DNA of 32,488 nucleotides, taken from assembly GCA_036566745.1 (NCBI GenBank), contig DATCVR010000299.1, positions 1-32,488 of the forward strand, read 5' to 3'. The translations under genes and the position numbers were made by a program. Below, piece after piece: positions 16,521 through 24,617 of the stretch (its first letter is position 1; the number at the start of each line of letters is the position of its first letter). The stretch comes from DATCVR01 sp036566745 (lineage in GTDB: Bacteria; Actinomycetota; Actinomycetes; Jiangellales; Jiangellaceae). The notes under the pieces were generated by a model. That model searched no databases. It was not told where the DNA came from and saw only the letters and a program-made list of their open reading frames with translations.

Positions 16521-16550
16521 AACGGTGTCCACAAGAGAAACGGGTCCGCT

Positions 16551-16991
16551 ATGTCCACCAAGGTCTTCTTCAACCTCCCTGTCGCCGACCTGGCCGCGTC
16601 CACCGCGTTCTTCACCACGATCGGCTTCTCGTTCGACCCGACCCTCACCGACGAGAACGTCGGCTGCCTGGTAATCGGCGACGACGTCTACGCCCTCCTC
16701 GTCGGCGCGGAGTTCTTCACCTCCCACACCGGCCGGCAGGTCGCCGACACGTCCGCCGCCAACGAGGTCACCATCGCGGTCCAGGTCGACGACCGGGAGC
16801 GCCTTGTCGACGACATCGTCGACAAGGCGCTCGCGGCCGGTGCCGAGGCGGCCGGCAGCGAGGTCCCGGACGACTTCATGCACAGCCGGAGCTTCCGCGA
16901 CCTCGACGGCCACTTCTGGAGCGTGCTGCACATCGACGCTTCGGCCGTGCCGAGCCAGGACGTGGCTGAGCCCGCCGGGGTGGCTGGATAA
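16551..16991 (+). CDS. VOC-family (glyoxalase/bleomycin-resistance-like) protein
   Basis: 146 residues with a vicinal-oxygen-chelate fold: KVFFNLPVADLAASTAFFTT and GFSFDPTLTDENVGCLVIGD in the first beta-alpha-beta-beta-beta unit, and EVTIAVQVDDRERLVDDIVD with FRDLDGHFWSVLHID in the second. Possible roles are drug binding, dioxygenase or glyoxalase. ATG 16551 has only a weak AGAGAAACGGG upstream. A 36-bp near-perfect palindrome is embedded in the codons for RLVDDIVDKAL, including a CTT Leu codon rare at this GC. It is probably co-regulated with the downstream exporter by the divergent TetR protein. Ends in TAA. Confidence 0.88.
   Translation: MSTKVFFNLPVADLAASTAFFTTIGFSFDPTLTDENVGCLVIGDDVYALLVGAEFFTSHTGRQVADTSAANEVTIAVQVDDRERLVDDIVDKALAAGAEAAGSEVPDDFMHSRSFRDLDGHFWSVLHIDASAVPSQDVAEPAGVAG
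16797..16832. repeat. 36-bp palindrome (17-bp arms, 2-bp centre) within the VOC gene
   Basis: Left arm GAGCGCCTTGTCGACGA (16797-16813), centre CA, right arm 16816-16832 its exact reverse complement. It sits in coding sequence in the second half of the gene. Confidence 0.92.
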
Positions 16992-17024
16992 GCACCCAGC
17001 CCGAGCTACCCGGGTTCGAAGACT

Positions 17025-17074
17025 CGACGCCCGAGCCGAGTTGACCGGCACTCGAACGCTCGGCTCGGGCGTCG
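17025..17074 (+). terminator. strong hairpin between VOC and MFS genes
   Basis: CGACGCCCGAGCCGAG (17025-17040) pairs with CTCGGCTCGGGCGTCG (17059-17074): 16-bp arms and an 18-nt loop, no U-tract. It could terminate the VOC transcript or attenuate readthrough into the exporter gene. Confidence 0.65.
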
Positions 17075-17161
17075 TCAAGCCCTCGTTCCGCACGACGTGA
17101 CCGCTCCGGAGCTGGAGTGGCCCCGCTGGACCTCATACGTGTCTTGAAAGGAAGTGCTGTG

Positions 17162-18727
17162 ATGACGGAGCCCACCGTCGCTCTGCGGGCGAGTAGGCGG
17201 GAGTGGATCGGGTTGGCCGTGCTGGCCCTGCCGACGCTTCTGCTGGCCCTGGATGTGAGCGTGCTCTACCTCGCGCTGCCGAACCTCAGCGCCGATCTCG
17301 GCGCGGACAGCACCCAGCAGCTGTGGATCCTGGACATCTACTCGTTCCTGCTGGCCGGGCTCCTGGTCACCATGGGCACCCTCGGCGACCGGATCGGGCG
17401 GCGCAAGCTGCTGCTGATCGGCGCCGCAGCCTTCGGGGTCGCCTCGGTGCTGGCGGCCTACTCCACGAGCCCGGAGATGCTCATCGCCACCCGCGCCCTG
17501 CTCGGGATCGCCGGAGCCACTCTGATGCCCTCGACCATGGCACTGATCCGCAACATGTTCCGCGACCCAGCACAGATGGCTCAGGCCATCGGGATCTGGT
17601 TCAGCTGCTTCATGGGCGGCATGTTGCTCGGCCCAGTCGTCGGCGGCGTGCTGCTCGAACACTTCTGGTGGGGTGCGGCATTCCTGCTCGGCGCCCCGAT
17701 CATGATCCTGCTGCTGATCGCCGGACCGGTCCTGCTGCCCGAGTACCGCGACCCCGCCGCCGGGAAACTCGACCTGCTCAGCGTCCTACTGTCCCTGGGC
17801 ACGATCCTGCCGGTGATCTGGGGAGTGAAGGAGCTCGCCCGCTCCGGGTGGGCGGCCTCCGCCGCGGCCGCGATCGCCGCCGGCCTGATCGTCGGCGTGA
17901 CCTTCGTGCGCCGCCAGCAACGCCTGGAACACCCCCTGCTGGACCTCAAACTGTTCCGGCTGCCGAAGTTCAGCGCCGCCCTCGCGGTGATGCTCGCCGG
18001 TGGTGTCGTGATGGCCGGCATCGCCCTGCAGGCCGCGCTCTACCTGCAGGTGGTCAATGAACTATCACCGCTGCACGCCGGGCTGTGGCTCATCCCCCAA
18101 AACATCGCCATGATCATCGGACTGAGCCTGGCCCCACGCATCGCCACGAAGCTGCCGACCTCGACCACGATCGCCCTCGGACTCGTGATCGCCGCCGCCG
18201 GCCTGCTGGTGATGATCCTGGCCGACAGCACCGGCGGACTCGGCTACCTCATCAGCGGACTCGCCCTCACCTCCTTCGGCATGGGCCTACCCATGGCACT
18301 CACCATGAACCTCATGCTCACCGCCGCACCACCCGAACGCGCCGGATCCGCGGCCTCACTGTCGGAGATGAGCGGCGAAGGCGGCATCGCCCTGGGCATC
18401 GCCACCCTCGGCAGCCTCGGCACCCTGGTCTACCGCCAGCAGCTCGACACCACGCTCCCCGCCGGGCTCCCCGACGACATCGCCGACCACGCCCGCCACA
18501 GCATCACCACCGCACTCGAATCCGCCCACCAGTTACCCGGACACCTCGGCGCCGAACTCGCCGGGGCCGCCAAAGCCGCCTTCACCACCGGCCTCGACAT
18601 CGTCGCAGCCGCAGGCGCCCTCGCCTTCCTCGCCTGCGCCGCCCTCGCCGCACTCACCCTCCGCCAAAGCAGCGCCGACACCGCAACGACCGAACCAACA
18701 CACGAGCCCGCACCCGAACCCGCCTGA
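17162..18727 (+). CDS. MFS multidrug exporter, DHA2 (14-TM) family, SmvA/QacA-like
   Basis: 521 residues. Motif D1 is LDVSVLYLALPNLSADLG in TM1. Motif A is GTLGDRIGRRKLLLIG. The antiporter motif C region is MGGMLLGPVVGGVLLEHF. About 14 hydrophobic segments are spread over the whole length, the size and count typical of DHA2 proton-drug antiporters such as SmvA and QacA. GAAAGGAAG upstream supports ATG 17162. The gene follows the VOC gene and its divergent TetR, an export plus binding pair for a toxic compound. A clean terminator follows. Confidence 0.94.
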   Translation: MTEPTVALRASRREWIGLAVLALPTLLLALDVSVLYLALPNLSADLGADSTQQLWILDIYSFLLAGLLVTMGTLGDRIGRRKLLLIGAAAFGVASVLAAYSTSPEMLIATRALLGIAGATLMPSTMALIRNMFRDPAQMAQAIGIWFSCFMGGMLLGPVVGGVLLEHFWWGAAFLLGAPIMILLLIAGPVLLPEYRDPAAGKLDLLSVLLSLGTILPVIWGVKELARSGWAASAAAAIAAGLIVGVTFVRRQQRLEHPLLDLKLFRLPKFSAALAVMLAGGVVMAGIALQAALYLQVVNELSPLHAGLWLIPQNIAMIIGLSLAPRIATKLPTSTTIALGLVIAAAGLLVMILADSTGGLGYLISGLALTSFGMGLPMALTMNLMLTAAPPERAGSAASLSEMSGEGGIALGIATLGSLGTLVYRQQLDTTLPAGLPDDIADHARHSITTALESAHQLPGHLGAELAGAAKAAFTTGLDIVAAAGALAFLACAALAALTLRQSSADTATTEPTHEPAPEPA

Positions 18728-18736
18728 CCCACGACC

Positions 18737-18773
18737 AGCCGCCGGGATCCCCGCCCCCAGGATCCCGGCGGCT
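18737..18773 (+). terminator. intrinsic terminator after the MFS gene
   Basis: AGCCGCCGGGATCC (18737-18750) pairs with GGATCCCGGCGGCT (18760-18773): 14-bp perfect stem and 9-nt loop, 10 nt after the stop codon, followed by CCCC rather than a U-tract. Confidence 0.8.
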
Positions 18774-18843
18774 CCCCGTCTCAGTGCAGCCACCGCACCT
18801 ACCAGCCATCGCGTCGGAACGCGGCACGTGGCACGGTGGCGGT

Positions 18844-19155
18844 GTGATCGACGAGGACGAGGTGCGCGCGCAGGCGCTGGCGATGCCTGGGGTCACCGAG
18901 CGGCTCAGCTGGGGCCAGCCCGCCTGGTTCGCCCGCACCCTCCTGGCGCGGATCTGGGACGAGGGCGTGCTCACCGTCAAAACCGAGGAGCGGGAGGCGC
19001 TGGCCGCGAGCGATCCGGAGACGTACTTCTGGACCCCTCACCACGAGCGCTCGCCCCAGCTGATCCTGGTCCGGATGGCTCGTATCGATCCCGCCGACCT
19101 CGACGAACTGCTCCGCGAGTCCTACCGGATCGCCGGGCCGCCCAGGGCCAGGTGA
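18844..19155 (+). CDS. MmcQ/YjbR-family protein
   Basis: 103 residues from GTG 18844. Typical family layout: ALAMPGVTERLSWGQPAWFA at the N-terminus, VLTVKTEEREALAASDPETYF in the middle and DPADLDELLRESYRIAGPP at the end. YjbR-like proteins have a double-wing or CyaY-like fold; DNA binding has been proposed but function is unknown. The ribosome site is weak. It stands alone after the MFS terminator. Confidence 0.87.
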   Translation: MIDEDEVRAQALAMPGVTERLSWGQPAWFARTLLARIWDEGVLTVKTEEREALAASDPETYFWTPHHERSPQLILVRMARIDPADLDELLRESYRIAGPPRAR

Positions 19156-19264
19156 CGCACACCACGTCACACGTCCGCCGGGCCGCGCACCTGCGTGGTC
19201 ACACGGGGGATGCGCGGCGTCCGGTCTCCATCCCGATACCGCTCGACCAGCAAAGGTGACCAGC

Positions 19265-19786
19265 ATGACGGCAATCGACGACCTTCAGGGCGCGACCACG
19301 GCAGCGTCCAGCGAGCTGGAGAGCTCACTCACGTACATCAAGCTCGCCGCAGACCTCGTGGACCAGGAGCGCAAGAATATCGGCCAGGGGATCGGGCTCC
19401 AGGAGATCGCCAAGAACCTCGGCCTCACCGCTGAGCGGGTGAACCAGGCCGCCGGCATGGTGTCGTCCACACAGAGCACGGTCGACGGCGTCACACGTGC
19501 GATCCAGGGCTTGACGGTCGCCAACGAGAAGAGTGCGGTACTGGCGGCGTTGGCGGCCAACGGGCACTCGTTCAACAACGCGATCGGCGCCGTGCAGGGA
19601 GCGATCGAGAACCTGACCGAGGCGCGGGCGCAGGCCCAGACATGGCTTGGCGGCGAATACTACGCATCGAGCGTCGTCGCAGCCATCAGCGCCGCGATCA
19701 CCGCTGCCGAGCCGGCCGTGACCGGGTTGTCGCAGGCGTCGGGCCAGAACACCGACGTCGAGAGCGCAACGAGGGGGGTCGGCTGA
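19265..19786 (+). CDS. all-helical hypothetical protein
   Basis: 173 residues from ATG 19265, with AAAGGTG upstream; a GTG at 19256 is also in frame. The protein is Ala/Thr/Gln-rich, lacks Cys and Trp except one W in AQTWLGGEYYASS, and shows heptad-like helices throughout (SSELESSLTYIKLAADLVD, IENLTEARAQAQTWL). No signal peptide or TM segment. The size and helical character recall WXG100/ESX-type or other secreted helical bundles, but no WXG motif is present and I do not assign a family. It ends 7 nt from the convergent winged-helix gene. Confidence 0.7.
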   Translation: MTAIDDLQGATTAASSELESSLTYIKLAADLVDQERKNIGQGIGLQEIAKNLGLTAERVNQAAGMVSSTQSTVDGVTRAIQGLTVANEKSAVLAALAANGHSFNNAIGAVQGAIENLTEARAQAQTWLGGEYYASSVVAAISAAITAAEPAVTGLSQASGQNTDVESATRGVG

Positions 19787-19792
19787 TCGACG

Positions 19793-20980
19793 TCACGCGC
19801 TGAGCTCACGTTCGAGAGGCGTCCGGAAGCTCGGCACGACGGTGACCCCGCCGAGGCGCGGCTGCAACGACGCGGCCGCGGCCTCGACGGCGGACACCGC
19901 CTCGGCTCCTGCGTCCTCGAGCAGCCGCCAGACGAGCTCGCCGCCCTCACGGACCGCCCAGCCGCCGATGACCCGGCCGTCCCACCACACGGTGGGGCCG
20001 ATATTGCCGTTGCGGTCGAACAGCGCTTCGCGGTGGGGGCCGAGGAACCAGTCGCGCTGCTGCCAGCCCATGGGTGTGGGGTCGAGCGCGGGGAGCAGCG
20101 CGGCCGACGGGGCGACAGCGTGGTCGGGCTCGACGTCGGAGGCGAGCACCAGACCCTCGACGCCGTCGAGATCGACGGCGACGAGGTCGAGCTCGGCCAA
20201 TGCGGCGCGGGAGGCGCCGAGGGTCCACCCGGTCCACCACTGCACGTCGGCGACCGTGGCCGGCCCGAACGCCTCCAGCCAGCGCCGCACGAGCGTGACC
20301 CTGGCATCGACCTCGGAGACGTCGGGCAGACCGTCGGGCCAGATCGTCCGAGAGGCGACCCAGCGGTGTTGGCGCGAGATCCAGGTGCCACCAGGGCGGC
20401 CGCGCACGATGCGGCCGTCGGCGCCCATCAGGGTGAGCACCCGCGAGGTGATGTTGGCCTTGACGTCCCACGCCTTGTCGGTGGTGGGCAGCGTGGCCGT
20501 GCGCAGGCGGGGCTCGTCCTTGGCCAGCTCGTTGGCGAACGCCTCGCCACGCGCGATGAGCGCCTTCTCGGTGCCGTTCTCGACGTCGGCCAGCCACTCG
20601 GCGACGTCCGGCCCGATCTCGGGCTCGGTGGGCAGGGTGGTGAGCGCCTTGACCAGCTGCCTGCGCAACCGGCGGCCGATCTCGACGCCCGCCGCGGCGT
20701 GGACGACCGGGACGAACTCGAAGGGCGCGACGAACATCGTGCGCCGCATCGCGATCAGCTTCACCAGCGAGCGATCGTCGTACATGGCGGCCGAGACGTC
20801 GTCGAGCCGTGCCGAGGGGCAACGCGCGAGCACCGACAGGTACACGGTGGCGGGGTCGGTGGCGTGCAGGACGAGCACGCCGTGGACCGCGTCGGTGACC
20901 GACCCGGCCGGCGCGTCGGAGGCCAGGTGGTGCCGGCGCATGAGACGGGTGCGGCGCTGCTCGACGCTGATCCTCAGCAC
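19793..20980 (-). CDS. winged-helix DNA-binding domain protein (HTH_42/DUF1006)
   Basis: 395 residues from GTG 20980, chosen because the product then starts VLRISVEQRRTRLMRRHHLA, the normal family N-terminus; a longer frame from 21010 adds an unconserved 10 residues. Segments GVLVLHATDPATVYLSVLAR, RRTMFVAPFEFVPVVHAA and FGPATVADVQWWTGW match the tandem winged-helix family that includes AlkZ/YcaQ-related DNA glycosylases. C-terminal LDPTPMGWQQRDWFLGPHRE, and NGNIGPTVWWDGRVIGGW, is the conserved tail. A role in DNA-lesion repair or regulation is plausible; catalytic residues of the glycosylase branch are not clearly present. Confidence 0.9.
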   Translation of the reverse strand: MLRISVEQRRTRLMRRHHLASDAPAGSVTDAVHGVLVLHATDPATVYLSVLARCPSARLDDVSAAMYDDRSLVKLIAMRRTMFVAPFEFVPVVHAAAGVEIGRRLRRQLVKALTTLPTEPEIGPDVAEWLADVENGTEKALIARGEAFANELAKDEPRLRTATLPTTDKAWDVKANITSRVLTLMGADGRIVRGRPGGTWISRQHRWVASRTIWPDGLPDVSEVDARVTLVRRWLEAFGPATVADVQWWTGWTLGASRAALAELDLVAVDLDGVEGLVLASDVEPDHAVAPSAALLPALDPTPMGWQQRDWFLGPHREALFDRNGNIGPTVWWDGRVIGGWAVREGGELVWRLLEDAGAEAVSAVEAAAASLQPRLGGVTVVPSFRTPLERELSA

Positions 20981-21020
20981 GCACACGATCCTGACACGTG
21001 CCACCGACACGTCCGCCGAG

Positions 21021-21056
21021 CGCCGTCCGGTTCGCAGCGGCGCGACACGGACGGCG
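21021..21056. other. hairpin in the longest gene-free stretch (20981-21262)
   Basis: CGCCGTCCG (21021-21029) pairs with CGGACGGCG (21048-21056) across an 18-nt loop, about 40 nt upstream of the winged-helix start. The rest of 20981-21262 shows only a 28-codon frame at 21208 and no recognised gene or RNA. Confidence 0.4.
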
Positions 21057-21262
21057 TGGATCGGGGCCGACGCCCGGCGCCAGGTTCGAGAACCAGGCGA
21101 CCGGGGCGCCGACCCCTCCCCAGGGTGAGGACGACGCCGCCGGGCGCGTTCCGTCGAACCTCGGCAGCTGCCGTCCTCGACCCCCAGGACAGGCTGGTGA
21201 GCCGATCATGACGCGGGATGCCGAAGAAATTCTCAGCGGCTGGCGCGATCAGGTGGCAGGGC

Positions 21263-21466
21263 TCAGGCGGAGCGGCCGGACCTGGCGGCGATGAGCCGCC
21301 GCTTCGGCTTGCGATACCGGCCCCGGCTCGCGGTGGCGGCCGTGGCGCCCAGGCGGCTTCGGTCGCCTGTGGTGGTCCCGGCCAGGGCGTCCCGGACGTG
21401 ATCCGTCGCGGGCTGACCAGCTCGCTTCTGCCGAACCTGAGCTGCGGTGGCAAAGGTCGTGTCCAT
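21263..21466 (-). CDS. small basic hypothetical protein
   Basis: 67 residues from ATG 21466, with GGGGGAAC about 6 nt upstream. Sequence begins MDTTFATAAQVRQKRAGQPA and has a strongly basic end (GRYRKPKRRLIAARSGR). No domain recognised. The ribosome site and composition support a real gene, but it could be a chance frame in high-GC DNA. Confidence 0.4.
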   Translation of the reverse strand: MDTTFATAAQVRQKRAGQPATDHVRDALAGTTTGDRSRLGATAATASRGRYRKPKRRLIAARSGRSA

Positions 21467-21580
21467 GCGCGTTCCCCCGTTCGTGCGAGGTGGGACCAGG
21501 TCGTCCTCCTCGACACCCATGACGGGGGCGGCGACGCTTCATGACGCGGCCCGCGGCGTCGTCCACGTCACATCCGGGCG

Positions 21581-21853
21581 TCACGCCTCGGGCATGGGCA
21601 CCTGGAGGCTGACCGTCCCGCGCAGGTCGAGCCACGCCGACGACGGTCCCCGCACGAGGCGCAGCACCACGGAGCCGCAACCGGGGCATCGCGCCACCAG
21701 CCCCGGCGCCTGGGTGTACACGCGCAGCGACGCCACCGGCCCGGACAGCCCGCAGTCGACGCACTGGCCCATGGCCGACACCACGTCCACCGCGAAGATC
21801 TCGCGCAACGGCCCCGCCAGCACATTGCCGTCCAGGTAGTCCTCAGCGCTCAT
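21581..21853 (-). CDS. DUF6510 zinc-ribbon-like protein
   Basis: 90 residues from ATG 21853, with GGAGG upstream. Two CxxC pairs (GQCVDCG and ARCPGCGS) flank the segment LSGPVASLRVYTQAPGLV, forming a probable zinc or iron ribbon. Ends VSLQVPMPEA. The family typically follows FNR-type oxidoreductase and molybdoenzyme genes, as here (2 nt after the reductase stop), suggesting an assembly or electron-transfer accessory. Confidence 0.85.
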   Translation of the reverse strand: MSAEDYLDGNVLAGPLREIFAVDVVSAMGQCVDCGLSGPVASLRVYTQAPGLVARCPGCGSVVLRLVRGPSSAWLDLRGTVSLQVPMPEA

Positions 21854-21854
21854 G

Positions 21855-22595
21855 TCAGCCTCCAGTCGGGCCGAATCGCTCGGTCTTGATGCGGCGGGCG
21901 TCGTGCCCGAGGTCGACCAGGATGTCGGCGACGGCCTCGACGAACCCGGTGGGCCCGCACACGAAGCACGCCGGCGTGAAGTCCGGGGGCCACCCACCCT
22001 CCACCACGTCCGCCACGCTCAGCCGTCCGGGCGGCCTGGCCCAGCCGTCGGGGGCCGTGCGGGTGTAGAGGAACGTCACGTCCAGCCCTGCGTCGCCTGA
22101 CCCGGGCCGCCCCAGCTCGTCGGTGTAGAACCGCTGGTCAGGGCTGCGAACGGAGTACACGAGCCGGAACGGGACCCGGTTCGAGGCGGCCCGCCGCGCC
22201 CGGATCATCGCCATCAGCGGCACGATCCCCGACCCGCCCGCCACGAGCAGCACGGGCTCGGGCGCGGTCGGGCGCCACACGAACCACCCGCCCACCGGCC
22301 CCCGGAGCTCCACCTCGTCGCCCACCGCGAGCTCCGAGGTGAGGTATGGCGACACCTCGCCGTCGGCCACCCGCTGCACGGTCAGCTCGATCCGCGACCC
22401 GTCCGACGGCGCCGCCAGCGAGTAGCTGCGCTGGGCGGTGTACCCGTCGGGAGCGGTCAGCCGGACGTCGACGTGTTGTCCCGGCAGCGACGCCCGCCCG
22501 CCGGTCACCTCGAAGACCAGCGTGCGGGCGTCCGGCGTCTCGTCGCGCGCCTCGACCAGGCGAGCGACCTGCCAGGTCAGCCGGGTCGCGGTCAA
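21855..22595 (-). CDS. FAD/NAD(P)-binding ferredoxin-reductase-type oxidoreductase
   Basis: 246 residues. RSYSLAAPSDGSRIELTVQR carries the FAD motif RxYS. LLVAGGSGIVPLMAMIRARR and ACFVCGPTGFVEAV are the NAD(P) motifs. There is no 2Fe-2S domain. TTG 22595 overlaps the TGA of the molybdoenzyme gene (TTGA), the best-supported start. Given the operon, it likely passes electrons between NAD(P)H and the molybdoenzyme. Confidence 0.92.
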   Translation of the reverse strand: MTATRLTWQVARLVEARDETPDARTLVFEVTGGRASLPGQHVDVRLTAPDGYTAQRSYSLAAPSDGSRIELTVQRVADGEVSPYLTSELAVGDEVELRGPVGGWFVWRPTAPEPVLLVAGGSGIVPLMAMIRARRAASNRVPFRLVYSVRSPDQRFYTDELGRPGSGDAGLDVTFLYTRTAPDGWARPPGRLSVADVVEGGWPPDFTPACFVCGPTGFVEAVADILVDLGHDARRIKTERFGPTGG

Positions 22596-23188
22596 TCGCC
22601 CTGGTACCGCTGCTCGCGCCACGGATCGCCGTAGTCGTGGTAGCCCGCGCTCTCCCAGAATCCGGGCTCGTCGTCGGCCATCAGCTGGATCCCACGGACC
22701 CACTTGGCCGACTTCCAGAGGTACAGGTGGGGCACGAGCAGCCGGGCCGGGCCGCCATGGGCGGAGGGAAGGTCGTCGCCCTCGAACCGGTACGCGATCC
22801 AGGCCTGGCCGTCGAGCAGGTCCTGGAGCGGCAGGTTCGTGGTGTAGCCGCCGTAGGAGTGCACCATCGCGAAGTCGGCCGTGGTCTCGACGTCCTCGAA
22901 CAACGTGTCCAGCGAGACCCCCTCCCACGTGGTGTCGAGCTTCGACCACGTGGTCACGCAGTGGATGTCGACGGTGGGCGTGTCGGACGGCAGCGCGAGC
23001 AGCTGCGGCCACGACCACCGGTGTGCCTGTCCGGACTCGGTGGTGATGACGAACTCCCACTCGTCCACCGGGACCCGTGGCGTGGGCCCGGCGGAGAGCA
23101 CCGGGAAGTCGTGGGTGAGGTACTGACCGGGTGGCAGCCGCGTGTCGTCTCGTGGCCGTCCCCGGAATCCACGCGAGATGATCCCCAT
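22592..23188 (-). CDS. sulfite-oxidase-fold molybdopterin oxidoreductase
   Basis: 198 residues from ATG 23188, with GGGGAG about 5 nt upstream. Mo-ligand cysteine C77 in VDIHCVTTWSKLDTTWEGVSL; further family segments are AMVHSYGGYTTNLPL, GGPARLLVPHLYLWKSAKWVRG and GFWESAGYHDYGDPWREQRY. It lacks the dimerisation domain of animal and plant sulfite oxidases and has no Tat signal, so it is cytoplasmic, unlike exported MsrP. The substrate is unknown. First gene of the three-gene unit with the reductase and DUF6510 protein. Confidence 0.93.
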   Translation of the reverse strand: MGIISRGFRGRPRDDTRLPPGQYLTHDFPVLSAGPTPRVPVDEWEFVITTESGQAHRWSWPQLLALPSDTPTVDIHCVTTWSKLDTTWEGVSLDTLFEDVETTADFAMVHSYGGYTTNLPLQDLLDGQAWIAYRFEGDDLPSAHGGPARLLVPHLYLWKSAKWVRGIQLMADDEPGFWESAGYHDYGDPWREQRYQGD

Positions 23189-23289
23189 CGGCACTCCCCT
23201 CGGGCCGGGCGGGGCGCGACGAAGCCCCCGCGTGGCTCATTCTCACCCGGAGGACGACGGACGACCAGTGCCGGACGTCGATCAGCCGA

Positions 23290-23306
23290 ACGACGCGTTC
23301 CGTCGT
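23290..23306 (-). terminator. possible terminator after the HEAT-like gene
   Basis: ACGACG and CGTCGT with a 5-nt loop, 29 nt beyond the HEAT-like stop at 23335. Short stem, so weak. Confidence 0.3.
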
Positions 23307-23334
23307 GATCGCCAGAGGGTGGTCGGGTGGCCCG

Positions 23335-24435
23335 CTACGACATTGCCGGCATCGGCTGCGGCCGTCCCCACTTGCAGAGGCTGCCCGCCTCGATCTCGGC
23401 CCCCTCCAGCGCCGCCGCGACCGCGTCGGGACCGTCGGTCCGGCTGATCCCCGGGACGTCGACGCCCGTGATGAACAATAATTCGGCGCCGAGGCTGTCG
23501 CGCAGCCGTTCCTCCTCGGCGAAGTCCTCGGCGAGGTTCGCCACGGTCAAGGGCTCCCCGTAGCGGTAGCACATGTTCGGATCGAGTTCGTCCTCGACCG
23601 AGCGCCACTCGTCGCGGGCGAACTCCAGATCCTCGACTCCGGACAGCGCCAGGCCCAGAATGTCGCCGAACCGGATGACGCACGTGTCCGCTACCTGTTC
23701 GTGCCTGTCCGAACTGGCCCGTTCGAGAAGCAGTGCGGCGACCGCGGGCGTACCGAGCAGGAACAGCGGGTCCACTGCCGCGGCACGGGCCTCCGGGCTG
23801 TCGTCGGCGAGCATCGGACCGAGCCGGTGGAAGGAGTCGCCGTCCACGACGACACGGAACGCCTTGACGGCGAGGGCGCGGGCGGACTCCTCGGCTGCCT
23901 CGAACTGCCGGTAGAGGACCGCGGAGCCGCTGTGGTCACCGAGTGTCGCGAGCGCGGTGGCCGTGTTCACCAAGAGCAGCGGCCACTCCGGATCGTCGTC
24001 GGGGTGCTCACTCTGCTCCTTGAGGACGGCGCGCAGGGCATCGGCGACACCGGCGGCGGACGCTCCGTACAGCGATTCGGCGGCGAACGCGCGGGTGGTT
24101 GGCAGTTCGTCGGTTGCGCGCAGCCGCTCGACGACAAAGCTGAGCCCCGGGTCGCCGATCCGGGCGAGTGAGTACAACACGCTCTTGACGACCCCCGAAC
24201 TCTTCGCGTCGGCATGCGCGCGCAAGATCGGCTCGGCCTCCGGGTAGTCGCTGCGGCGGATGACCTCGAAGAGGCCGGGCTCGAAGGACGGCTTCCGGGC
24301 GGTGATCGCGTGCAGCACGGCCTCCAGCGCGTACGGCCCCGCGACCACCAGGCTTTCGATGGCGGCCCGTTCTTCGTTCGCGGCCCGGGTGATCAGCTCG
24401 TCGAAGTCGGTCAGGTCGGTCGCCTCCAGCCTCAT
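23335..24435 (-). CDS. HEAT-repeat-like hypothetical protein
   Basis: 366 residues, acidic, mostly helical. Repeated helix pairs such as YALEAVLHAITARKPSFEPG, VVKSVLYSLARIGDPGLSFV, ALAVKAFRVVVDGDSFHRL and AAAVDPLFLLGTPAVAALLL have HEAT-like spacing with conserved D/G turns. No enzymatic motif is visible. HEAT proteins serve as protein-interaction scaffolds. Start ATG 24435; monocistronic, divergent from a membrane-protein gene. Confidence 0.82.
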   Translation of the reverse strand: MRLEATDLTDFDELITRAANEERAAIESLVVAGPYALEAVLHAITARKPSFEPGLFEVIRRSDYPEAEPILRAHADAKSSGVVKSVLYSLARIGDPGLSFVVERLRATDELPTTRAFAAESLYGASAAGVADALRAVLKEQSEHPDDDPEWPLLLVNTATALATLGDHSGSAVLYRQFEAAEESARALAVKAFRVVVDGDSFHRLGPMLADDSPEARAAAVDPLFLLGTPAVAALLLERASSDRHEQVADTCVIRFGDILGLALSGVEDLEFARDEWRSVEDELDPNMCYRYGEPLTVANLAEDFAEEERLRDSLGAELLFITGVDVPGISRTDGPDAVAAALEGAEIEAGSLCKWGRPQPMPAMS

Positions 24436-24617
24436 CCTCAGGGGCCGAGCATTGATGCCGGGATGACCGCAATGCCGTCAGGCGCCTGTAGGCGTACTGT
24501 CCGGTCGCCACGACTGCGGCGTCAAGGAGACCGTCGCCGAGCATCCGTACAGACGCTGTCGGCCCGACACGACGGTCGATCACGCGCCCGCGCGGCGATC
24601 TCTGCCAAGATGCCGCC

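Noticed and set aside
19265..19786. WXG100/ESX substrate
   Set aside because: Size and helices fit loosely, but no WXG motif, YxxxD/E tail or ESX genes are present.
21083..21094. GGTTCGAGAACC resembling a tRNA T-loop
   Set aside because: The flanking stem does not pair as a T-arm, and no acceptor stem or anticodon arm can be built around it.
21208..21294. 28-codon plus-strand frame starting MTRDAEEILSGWRDQ
   Set aside because: Weak ribosome site, very short, and overlaps a better-supported minus-strand frame.
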